Assembly: GCA_964432985.1 (NCBI GenBank)
Contig: CAYSPT010000006.1
Span: 62,001 to 126,000 of the forward strand
Origin: CAYSPT01 sp964432985
GTDB lineage: Bacteria > Muiribacteriota > CAYSPT01
DNA: 64,000 nucleotides
Direction: 5' to 3'
This document shows positions 8,876 through 16,529 of this stretch, in pieces (within the stretch, counting starts at the first letter, position 1; each line of letters starts with the position of its first letter). Position numbers and translations under genes: made by a program. A model generated the notes under the pieces. That model was not told the DNA's origin and made no database searches. It saw nothing but the letters and a program-made list of their open reading frames with translations.

Positions 8876-11800
8876 ATGAAAAAACAGATTAGTGGTTTTG
8901 TACGGAGTAAGAAGATGTTCCTTTTGCTGGGAATTGTATTGCTTTTCGGCTTGATCCATCCGGCATCGGCAGATCTTGATGAGCGATACGCCCGCAACGG
9001 AGAGTTGTACATGCTCATCGGTGATGGTGTCAACTGCGGGGTATATGATTTGCACAACCATACCAGCCGTGTCCCCGAACATCTTTATAATCCGGGAAAG
9101 GCCTACGGTATAAGAGTTGACCTGGACAGGAATATATACAGTTTCATCGAAGACCGGGACGCGGACTGGGTGCCCATAAACGGTTGGGTCACCGTGAAAG
9201 ACTGGGTTCCGGGAGATGGCTTTATTAGGCGTACGCATCATTATGCCCATGACACCAGCGGTAACTGTACCTGCCGGTGGAGTCGCTGGTACAGGGATGT
9301 GGTCGGTGGCACTGCCAAAGTCTGGAACGGCAAGTGGTACCATGGCAGAAATCGCTCGGGGCAGAACCGGTGCAAGAAGCTTACGGCCAAGAAAATCGAT
9401 CACCTGTTTTACAAATGCCGCTGGAGCTACGGCATGGGCAGCCCGGTGAAAAGCCCCAGCACACCGGTGGCTACCAGCCGGGAGACCAAGCAGACCTATT
9501 ACATTATCCGCGGGTGCCACGATGGGTGCTGTCCGGATCAGGGAAATCACGAGGAACCACCTGAGACTCCCATAACCGACGGCCTTATTTCAAGCTTCGG
9601 CCGGGCGTATTTCTACAAGCGTACGGTGGGGAAGCAGGATGGAAGCATCACGGTGAACGGAGCGGACTATGGCGGACAGATAGTCGGTAACCAGAATGAT
9701 CTTTCCGGTTTGTTCCTGGGAGTGTCCGCCAAGACAGCCGAATCTGAATGGGTGTACCTGCTGGGTGATGCCGTCATCTTCAACTGGCTCAGGGAGTCCA
9801 ACTTTCCGGTTACCAGAAGCCAGGTCCAGATCAACGATGTGGCCGTGTCGGACCAGTGGTGGCAGAAAGGCGGTATCGTGTACGCCTATAACGCCAAGAA
9901 CGGAAATGTCTACAAATTCGAGCGTGATGAAAACACGGGAACGCATTTGCCTCCGGAAGAGATTCCTCTGGTGGGAACCAACCCCGGTGACGTGGATGAT
10001 ATCGAAACAGACGGCTTTGGGAATCTCTATTTTGCCAAGACCTTCCGGGACCCGGAAAAACCACAGGACTACACTGATGCAAACATCGACCGGATCGAGT
10101 GGAATTACGTTTCCGATCTCGGAGTTGCCTATGGTAAGTTGGTGTACAAACAGACCGTGTCAAAAGCTGCTTTCCAGGTTGATTATTATTCCGGAAGCAG
10201 GACCCCGGTCAGAGTAGGTGAAAAAGTCCTGGGGAGCAACACCTTTTCCCGGAGAGTAGTCTACACCCCCTGGACTGGGGAAAACCTGCCGACATCTTCC
10301 GGCGGCTACGCCAGTCTGGATAAATCTAAAATACAGGCCTCAGGAAGCGCAGTTCCGGAAATTGAGCAGCCTACGGTGGAAGATAATGTAAGGACCGAGA
10401 TAGCTGCCATCAATGTGGCCACACCACCGCAGGTAGTGGGATTCAAACCAGGGCATGTCGACATTGCCGGACCCTATGTTTACGAAGGTGAGAATCGTAT
10501 TTCGGTTCCTTACAGCGATGATTTTGAATACAAAGAGAATGTAATATACAGTTTCGAAGCGGAAAACTTCCCGTTGTTTGACGGAAACGGCGTCAATCGC
10601 CGCGCTCAGGACCTTTCGAACACCAGCGCAAACCAGGTGGTGGACATGCGGTCCGGATGCAAGGGCACCGGCACGGGGTATACCGGTGGTTTCTGTTCGA
10701 CAGTAATTCAGGAGTCGATGAAGTACTATTGGAAAATTACCATGCTCGAGGACCGGTATGGTGATACCCGTAACCAGATTATCTTCGGAGCCAACGGCAA
10801 CGGTATTCCCAGCCCCATTCTCAACCTCATGCTGGACAAGGGTAAGTATCGTATCGAGCTGAGTATCAAGTATGATTTCTACGATTACGATCTGCTCCAG
10901 TACGGCAGCTTAGCAGGCAACAAGGAAGATGTGCGGTTCAGCAATCTCAACGGCGGACAGCTCCAGTGGGCTAAAACTTCCGGAGGCGGCCAGGTAAACA
11001 GCATTACCTTCCAGGTTGAGGAAAGCTCCGGGTACCAGCAGGATCCCCCCGGACGGATCTTTATGCTAGTCAGGGATTCCGACGGGAACGTTATCGATGA
11101 AAAATACGGCGGTGTTGAGCCTACTCTTACCCCGGTAGCGACCGGTACCAATCCAGATGGCTCCCCGCAGTATGGGCAGCCAACATTTTCCGAGCCCATC
11201 TATGTTGTTCCTGAGGACAGTACCTGGACATTCAAGCTAAGGGAGATAGATTCCTGGCTTGATGGAAACGGAAACTGGGTTAATTACGAGGGAAGCCCAT
11301 CCAGAAACCGGATACACCTGCTTACCCAACCGTCGCCTCCGGACCCGGGCAATCCGCAGATCATACCCGGGACTCTGGGATGGCACGACGAAGCGGGTAA
11401 TCCCATTCACACCGAAGTAAAGTGGAACATGCGGTTTGAAGCTCCCCAGGATTTACCGGCACTCGATATTAACGAAGGGGACAATATGCTGCCGGGATTC
11501 TACCCCCTGTCTGAAGTGTCTGTGGACCGGAACGATCTTTCCGCTTTCGAAGTGACCTTCGGAGATGTTCCCCGCAATGTGGCGGACCGGAGACCCAAAG
11601 GGGATTTTGATGTCCCCAGCGATCCCTATTTCTATTTGCTTACTTGCAATGTAAAACGCTCGTATACCTATAAAGCCTACATGGAGTTTACATTCGGAAC
11701 CAGCACGTTCAGAGCCGAGGTGCCGTATACCCGGTTTATCAAGATGAAAGCGATTGCCAGAATCGTGGTTACCGATGAAACGCCGCCCCACCTGGTCATT

Positions 11801-13216
11801 ACCGACCAGAATGTCATTTACGGAACTACCGGTGATTCCCTCACCGACCCGGGCGACCCCAACGGACGTGATCCGCTTCCCCCGGGTGACAACCCGGAAG
11901 AGATAGAGATCACGGTATTCGACAATAATCCATTTGGACGATTTGACAGGACCTTCACCGAGAGTCCTTATTTTTCAACGGCCGGTACGGGACCTAAACA
12001 CGATTTGAACAAATGGGAGGGTGTTTATTCTCACACGGTCCAGAAACCGGACAAAACCCTCATGGACGTGCCTTTGGGTATGGAGGACGGAGACGTCACA
12101 CCGGCCGGATCCGATAAAGACACAGCTCTGTCAGCCTATACACGTGACGTGATTTTGAGAGATGAGGCCGGAACCCCGATTTTTTCTGATCCTCTCACCC
12201 GGCGGGTTGACGAGGGTGAATTCGCTTCGGAGTGCTGGGCACTTTTCACTATACCTATTGATGAAATCCAGGACTATTCGGATGAATCTGTCCATGGAGC
12301 ACGTAATGTATTACCGATCAACCGGGAAGGCTTCCCGGCCTACACCTACTCCATCAGGGCTACCGACTCAAGTGGTAATTTGGCGGTGCACTCGCTGGGT
12401 AGTATTTTTGTCAGGGACAATGATCGGCCCAACATCTTTATCATGGTTGAAAGCCCGCGTCAGGGAGTAAGCCAGGTCGTTCCCACCAATATCAAGGACG
12501 ATTTTATTGATCTGTTTTCCTTTGTCGACAACAACACCTCTTGGGGGGGGCCCCCCTGGCTGGTAGTACCGGAAGACAGTCGTTCCACCCTGGATGTTAT
12601 GCAGGTCGTACCTCCCGAGGGTAGTGCCGCAGAGGTGACCAAGGTGCTCTACGAAGATATGCGGTTAAAATTCAGGTACTTTGTGGTAGATAATATCGCC
12701 CGGGGCAGTTCGGGAGAAAATATCACCCCGGTGGCCGCCCAGGACGGGCATGTAGTCTGGAAACTGCTGGGAGTAGAAGACAACCCCATCGACCTGGAAA
12801 CCACCTCGCCGTTCGTAGAAACGATATTCAGAGAGCCCAAATATCCAGAGCTTGGTATTGGAGATTACGAGTTTCAGCTTCAGGTGCACGATTTCGCCAC
12901 CAACTGGGAGGGCGTTCCTCTAACAGAGGATGCCGCCGTGGGTGCAGACCGGTACAATACCCGTACTCTCAGAATTCGGGTACCGATTTACGACACCACC
13001 GTCCGGGTCCACACTATCGAAAGCCGGTACTCGCATGACAGCCAGTCGGACAGCCTGGCTCCCGGGATCTTTTCTTCTCCCTCAGGTTCCTCAGACTCAT
13101 CTGGAGAGGATTCAGGCGAAACCTCCGGCGAAAGCGCGGGTGAAGGCACCGGTGAAGGAACTGGGGAAAGCACTGGTGAAGGTGCCGGGGAAGGGTCGGA
13201 AGAGGGCGAAGAATAG
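8876..13216 (+). CDS. 1446-residue secreted surface protein with Cys-rich and Ig-like regions
   Basis: The ATG follows AGGAGG by nine bases. Residues 1-32 are a Sec signal peptide (KKMFLLLGIVLLFGL, cleavage near ASA). Residues about 115-225 are unusually rich in Cys, Trp and Arg (NCTCRWSRW, YKCRWSYG, GCHDGCC), suggesting disulfides. A stretch near residues 360-420 looks like propeller or NHL blades (DDIETDGFGNLYFAK). The rest is beta-rich and Ig/cadherin-like. The C-terminal third contains YSIRATDSSGNLAVHS and DNDRPNI, clearly related to the end of the giant encoded at 1713-6368. The last 45 residues are a low-complexity acidic tail of Gly-Glu-Ser/Thr repeats (EGTGEGTGESTGEG). No enzyme motif is visible. 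It is a large exported protein of unknown function, likely a component or cargo of the same surface system. Confidence 0.82.
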   Translation: MKKQISGFVRSKKMFLLLGIVLLFGLIHPASADLDERYARNGELYMLIGDGVNCGVYDLHNHTSRVPEHLYNPGKAYGIRVDLDRNIYSFIEDRDADWVPINGWVTVKDWVPGDGFIRRTHHYAHDTSGNCTCRWSRWYRDVVGGTAKVWNGKWYHGRNRSGQNRCKKLTAKKIDHLFYKCRWSYGMGSPVKSPSTPVATSRETKQTYYIIRGCHDGCCPDQGNHEEPPETPITDGLISSFGRAYFYKRTVGKQDGSITVNGADYGGQIVGNQNDLSGLFLGVSAKTAESEWVYLLGDAVIFNWLRESNFPVTRSQVQINDVAVSDQWWQKGGIVYAYNAKNGNVYKFERDENTGTHLPPEEIPLVGTNPGDVDDIETDGFGNLYFAKTFRDPEKPQDYTDANIDRIEWNYVSDLGVAYGKLVYKQTVSKAAFQVDYYSGSRTPVRVGEKVLGSNTFSRRVVYTPWTGENLPTSSGGYASLDKSKIQASGSAVPEIEQPTVEDNVRTEIAAINVATPPQVVGFKPGHVDIAGPYVYEGENRISVPYSDDFEYKENVIYSFEAENFPLFDGNGVNRRAQDLSNTSANQVVDMRSGCKGTGTGYTGGFCSTVIQESMKYYWKITMLEDRYGDTRNQIIFGANGNGIPSPILNLMLDKGKYRIELSIKYDFYDYDLLQYGSLAGNKEDVRFSNLNGGQLQWAKTSGGGQVNSITFQVEESSGYQQDPPGRIFMLVRDSDGNVIDEKYGGVEPTLTPVATGTNPDGSPQYGQPTFSEPIYVVPEDSTWTFKLREIDSWLDGNGNWVNYEGSPSRNRIHLLTQPSPPDPGNPQIIPGTLGWHDEAGNPIHTEVKWNMRFEAPQDLPALDINEGDNMLPGFYPLSEVSVDRNDLSAFEVTFGDVPRNVADRRPKGDFDVPSDPYFYLLTCNVKRSYTYKAYMEFTFGTSTFRAEVPYTRFIKMKAIARIVVTDETPPHLVITDQNVIYGTTGDSLTDPGDPNGRDPLPPGDNPEEIEITVFDNNPFGRFDRTFTESPYFSTAGTGPKHDLNKWEGVYSHTVQKPDKTLMDVPLGMEDGDVTPAGSDKDTALSAYTRDVILRDEAGTPIFSDPLTRRVDEGEFASECWALFTIPIDEIQDYSDESVHGARNVLPINREGFPAYTYSIRATDSSGNLAVHSLGSIFVRDNDRPNIFIMVESPRQGVSQVVPTNIKDDFIDLFSFVDNNTSWGGPPWLVVPEDSRSTLDVMQVVPPEGSAAEVTKVLYEDMRLKFRYFVVDNIARGSSGENITPVAAQDGHVVWKLLGVEDNPIDLETTSPFVETIFREPKYPELGIGDYEFQLQVHDFATNWEGVPLTEDAAVGADRYNTRTLRIRVPIYDTTVRVHTIESRYSHDSQSDSLAPGIFSSPSGSSDSSGEDSGETSGESAGEGTGEGTGESTGEGAGEGSEEGEE

Positions 13217-13220
13217 GTTT

Positions 13221-13592
13221 ATGAAACACATACAGGTTGTTTCGGGTTCCATTAAAATGCCAGTACGGCTCAATGAAACAGAAACAGCCTTGCTGGTGTG
13301 GAAATCTCTTCCGTTTCAGGGGCAAGCCAACCTGTGGGGTGATGAAATCTACTTTGAAATTCCGGTTAAAACCGTTCAGGAAGAGCCGGTAGAGACGGTT
13401 GCTGCAGGTGACGTAGGATACTGGCCGCCGGGGAATGCTCTGTGCCTGTTCTTTGGTCCGACTCCTATCAGCACCGCCTCCGAAATACGTCCGGCCAGTG
13501 CGGTGACGGTTATTGGCCGCATGGATGGTGATCCGGAAATATTCCATGCTGTTGGCGAAGGTGATGAGGTTGCGGTAGAGCGCATTGTCTAA
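13221..13592 (+). CDS. Cyclophilin-like protein (TM1367 family, COG2164)
   Basis: A 123-residue protein. LWKSLPFQGQ-type and NLWGDEIYFEIPV segments, followed by VGYWPPGNALCLFFGPTPIS, match the compact cyclophilin-like fold of the Thermotoga TM1367 family. These proteins are cyclophilin-shaped but lack demonstrated prolyl isomerase activity, and their role is unknown. The ATG at 13221 starts four bases after the stop of the giant secreted gene, so it is probably co-transcribed. The ribosome site is weak (tagg). The 3' end faces nfo across 29 bases that contain a T-rich run but no obvious hairpin. Confidence 0.82.
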   Translation: MKHIQVVSGSIKMPVRLNETETALLVWKSLPFQGQANLWGDEIYFEIPVKTVQEEPVETVAAGDVGYWPPGNALCLFFGPTPISTASEIRPASAVTVIGRMDGDPEIFHAVGEGDEVAVERIV

Positions 13593-13621
13593 CTATCCTT
13601 TTTTTGTTTTACATTGTGTGC

Positions 13622-14503
13622 TTATTTCAATCCGCTGAATACCTTTTTGAGCGTTCTTATATTTTTTATGTCAGGTCCTTTTTTATTGAATCCCGGGGTT
13701 TCGATAATCCAGGGAATGCTGTTGAATATCCCTGACTGCGCCAGTACCCTGAATCCCATCATACCAATAAAACCGGCCCCAATGTTTTCGTGGCGGTCAT
13801 GATGTGATCCGGCGGGAGTTTTGGAATCGTTAGCGTGTACCACAACAATCGTATCAAGCTTTAAAAGCTGATCCCATTGTCTGGAAAACTCTGCAATCCC
13901 GGATGGCGTGAAAGCAGGAATCATGCGTGACTGAAAAGCGTGGGCCGTATCGAGACATACCTTGAGTTTCGGGCTGTCAACCAATGACAGCAGGTGCTCG
14001 AAGTCGGGTATACAGGCGCCAACGTGCTCTCCGGAGCCGGCTGAGTTTTCCACTATCAAGTAAGGAGATTCCTCAACCGTTTCGATGACCTTCCGTATTC
14101 CATCAGCAGTATTGTTCAGGGCTGTTTCCCTGGGGAGCCCCTTGCCTGACCCCGGGTGGAAGATCAAGCCGGCAGCACCGAGGTCCCGGGCAACTGTCAG
14201 GTGCTCGATAAGGTTTTCGACAGATTTCTCCCTGAGTTCTTCGGAAGGGCTGGCCAGATTGATCAGGTATATTGCGTGCAGAAACACGGGGCCCAGGCCG
14301 CTTTCTTCATGCTTCAACTTGAACTCATGGCAGGTTGTCCCGTCAGGAAACCGTGTTCTCCATTGAAGCGGCGACGAACCGAATATCTGGATTGCTTCAG
14401 CCTCAATCTCGTGTGCCCGGCCCAATGCCCGCAGTAATCCTCCGGCAACTGATACATGCGCTCCGATTAACGGCCGGTACCGATTTGCACTGTTTGTTGG
14501 CAT
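13622..14503 (-). CDS. nfo: Endonuclease IV (AP endonuclease)
   Basis: A 293-residue protein with the complete endonuclease IV signature set: GAHVSVAGG near the N-terminus, HPGSGKG, IVENSAGSG, CLDTAHAF, HANDSKTPAGSHHDRHENIG and a terminal IIETPG. These carry the His, Glu and Asp ligands of the trinuclear zinc centre. The enzyme cleaves the backbone 5' of abasic sites in base-excision repair. Length matches the family (about 280-300). It lies next to two other repair genes, nfi and mutM, on the opposite strand. No good ribosome site is visible before the ATG. Confidence 0.95.
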   Translation of the reverse strand: MPTNSANRYRPLIGAHVSVAGGLLRALGRAHEIEAEAIQIFGSSPLQWRTRFPDGTTCHEFKLKHEESGLGPVFLHAIYLINLASPSEELREKSVENLIEHLTVARDLGAAGLIFHPGSGKGLPRETALNNTADGIRKVIETVEESPYLIVENSAGSGEHVGACIPDFEHLLSLVDSPKLKVCLDTAHAFQSRMIPAFTPSGIAEFSRQWDQLLKLDTIVVVHANDSKTPAGSHHDRHENIGAGFIGMMGFRVLAQSGIFNSIPWIIETPGFNKKGPDIKNIRTLKKVFSGLK

Positions 14504-14599
14504 GATGGTCAGAGTTGTATCATGGCAAACTAGATATTTGCAAGTTCTTCACACTTGTTGTACAGGCAGGATGGAAAGTGAGGGCAATGGTGGATTCTC

Positions 14600-14627
14600 T
14601 TGACACTCCGTACTCCAGAGTTATATT
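14600..14627 (+). promoter_or_regulatory. Predicted sigma-70 promoter of the repair operon
   Basis: TTGACA (14600-14605), 16-base spacer, TATATT (14622-14627). It would start transcription near 14634, 30 bases upstream of the DUF2892-like gene that begins the nfi-mutM cluster. Confidence 0.6.
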
Positions 14628-14665
14628 AAAAAGGTACAAACAATGACTGATGAGGAGCAATTCAT

Positions 14666-14932
14666 ATGTATATGGCAAAGACAAATAGGTGGTACCTGGA
14701 GCGGATCATCTGGGTGATAGCCGGCACCTTAACCCTGGGGAGCAGCATTCTTGCCTGGTTCGTAAGTAAATACTGGTTGATACTTACGGCATTGGTAGGA
14801 GTCAATCTGCTTATTTTCGGGTTCACAGGATTCTGCCTGATGGCTGCTATCCTGCATGCTTCGGGGGCCAGATCCGGAATTGATTCATCTCCTTCCTGCT
14901 GTTCTTCTCCCGGGACGATTGAGCAGGATTAA
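14666..14932 (+). CDS. Small membrane protein, DUF2892/YgaP-type
   Basis: An 88-residue protein. The pattern of an aromatic-basic N-terminus (RWYLERIIWVIAG), a hydrophobic helix, a short loop and a second helix (VGVNLLIFGFTGFCLMAAIL) matches DUF2892, the two-helix membrane module found alone or at the end of YgaP-like rhodanese proteins. The FTGFC motif is typical. A short Ser/Cys tail (SPSCCSSPG) is unusual and could bind metal. The ATG at 14666 has GAGGAG eight bases upstream. The stop codon overlaps the ATG of nfi by one base. Function is unknown. Confidence 0.75.
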   Translation: MYMAKTNRWYLERIIWVIAGTLTLGSSILAWFVSKYWLILTALVGVNLLIFGFTGFCLMAAILHASGARSGIDSSPSCCSSPGTIEQD

Positions 14933-15603
14933 TGAATATCCGGCATCTGCATCCATGGAAGGTGACACCATCAGAGGCTATCCGTATTCAGAAGCAGTTT
15001 CAACAGCTGATTGAACTCAATAATGATTTCGGTGAAATTCGGACCGTTGCCGGTGTTGACATCGGAATAAAAAATGACATGGCGCGGGCGGCGGTGGTTG
15101 TTCTGTCGTACCCGCAACTGAAGCCTATCGAGCAGAGTGTGGCAGAACGCCCGGTGGAATTCCCTTATGTTCCGGGACTGCTTTCTTTTCGGGAAATCCC
15201 TGTGCTTATCGAGGCATTTGAGGGTTTGTCTCTGGAGCCTGATCTCATTATCGCCGACGGGCAGGGTACGGCTCATCCCCGACGCTTTGGTTTGGCATGC
15301 CATCTGGGACTGGTTCTGGACAAACCCGTCATCGGATGTGCTAAATCAAGACTTTGCGGTCGCTTTGAAGAGCCGTCTGCAGAAAAAGGTTCCTTCTCAT
15401 ATCTGTATGACCGGGAAGAAATCATCGGTACTGCATTGAGAACCCGGACAAGCACACGAGTGGTGTTTGTTTCTACAGGACACCGCATAGACCTGGAAAC
15501 AAGTATTGCCTGCGTTCTTACTTGCTGCCCTAAATTCCGGCTTCCTGAAACCACGCGATGGGCCCATAAAGTTGCCGGCGGCGGATCGATCCTGAACAAA
15601 TAA
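14932..15603 (+). CDS. nfi: Endonuclease V (deoxyinosine 3'-endonuclease)
   Basis: A 223-residue protein matching endonuclease V. VAGVDIGI carries the first catalytic Asp. YVPGLLSFREIP supplies the conserved Tyr-Pro wedge and Glu. IADGQGTAHPRRFGLACHLG holds the second Asp and the family hallmark. CAKSRLCG and the terminal TTRWAHKVAG are also conserved. The enzyme nicks the second phosphodiester 3' of deoxyinosine. Its ATG overlaps the stop of the preceding membrane-protein gene, and mutM follows 40 bases downstream, forming a base-damage repair operon. Confidence 0.95.
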   Translation: MNIRHLHPWKVTPSEAIRIQKQFQQLIELNNDFGEIRTVAGVDIGIKNDMARAAVVVLSYPQLKPIEQSVAERPVEFPYVPGLLSFREIPVLIEAFEGLSLEPDLIIADGQGTAHPRRFGLACHLGLVLDKPVIGCAKSRLCGRFEEPSAEKGSFSYLYDREEIIGTALRTRTSTRVVFVSTGHRIDLETSIACVLTCCPKFRLPETTRWAHKVAGGGSILNK

Positions 15604-15643
15604 CCGGTTTCCCGGTGATGAGAGGTATGGTTGCAAGCCAATA

Positions 15644-16516
15644 ATGCCTGAACTGCCTGAAGTTGAAACAATTCGACGAGACCTTGCCAAGCTTCTTGTG
15701 GGAAAAACCATTATCAGGGTATCCGGCAGCGCCGTTGGACGGAAAAAAACAGTTCGTATCGGCTGGGGAAAATTCAAAACTCTCCTGTCAGGAACTTGTA
15801 TTGATGGTATCGGCCGCAGAGGGAAATTGCTGGTATTCGACCTTGATAACCGTCATTATCTCCTCATTCATCTAAAAATGACCGGGCAGTTAGTATTCCT
15901 GGCAAAAAACAGGATAATTCCCGGGGGACACGGTTTCCCCGAAGTACTGGAGGATAATCTTCCCAGCAAATACACTCATGTTGTTTTCCATTTGAGCGAT
16001 GGCCCCCGGTTGTTCTTCAATGATATGAGGCAGTTCGGGTATATGGATATCGTTACCGTGTGTCAACTCGATTCGGTTCTAAAACGATTCGGTGTCGATG
16101 CAATTTCTCCCGAATTTACCTTGAAACGGTTTGGTGCACTGTTACATGGCCGGAGAACTGCTATTAAATCGTTTCTGCTCAATCAGAAACTGATTGCCGG
16201 AATTGGGAACATCTATGCTGATGAAATTTGTTTTGAAGCGAAAGTGCAGCCGGATCGGCCGGTAAACACGTTGAATACACGACACATTCGTGCGCTGCAT
16301 GCTGCCTGCCGGGAAATTCTCACAGAAGCCATTGAATGCAGGGGAACCACGTTCAGCAATTACCGGGATGGAGAAGGAAGGCACGGCAACTACTCCTGTC
16401 GTCTCCAGGTCTATGGGCGGGAAGACAGTTCATGTCTGCGGTGTAAAAAGGGCCGTATCGAAAGGGCACTCGTTGCCGGTCGTGGAACCAGGTATTGCCC
16501 GAAGTGTCAAAAATAG
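15644..16516 (+). CDS. mutM: Formamidopyrimidine-DNA glycosylase
   Basis: A 290-residue Fpg/MutM. It begins MPELPEVETIRRDL, so the catalytic N-terminal Pro and Glu are present after Met removal. The middle has GRRGKLLVF with the conserved Lys. NQKLIAGIGNIYADEICFEA is the helix-two-turns-helix. The C-terminus is the zinc finger, with CLRC and CPKC pairs. The enzyme removes 8-oxoguanine and FaPy lesions and cleaves the abasic site. The length is slightly above the usual 270 owing to a longer insertion near residues 85-115. The next gene begins 14 bases downstream. Confidence 0.96.
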   Translation: MPELPEVETIRRDLAKLLVGKTIIRVSGSAVGRKKTVRIGWGKFKTLLSGTCIDGIGRRGKLLVFDLDNRHYLLIHLKMTGQLVFLAKNRIIPGGHGFPEVLEDNLPSKYTHVVFHLSDGPRLFFNDMRQFGYMDIVTVCQLDSVLKRFGVDAISPEFTLKRFGALLHGRRTAIKSFLLNQKLIAGIGNIYADEICFEAKVQPDRPVNTLNTRHIRALHAACREILTEAIECRGTTFSNYRDGEGRHGNYSCRLQVYGREDSSCLRCKKGRIERALVAGRGTRYCPKCQK

Positions 16517-16529
16517 AGGAGCCCAGTAC

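Noticed and set aside
8804..9550. A 248-codon minus-strand open frame opposite the start of the 1446-residue gene
   Set aside because: The plus strand has a strong ribosome site and signal peptide; the minus product has no recognisable feature.
16290..16529. N-terminal extension of the debranching-type gene into mutM
   Set aside because: It would overlap the mutM zinc-finger coding region for 227 bases; GTG 16530 has GAGGAG eight bases upstream.
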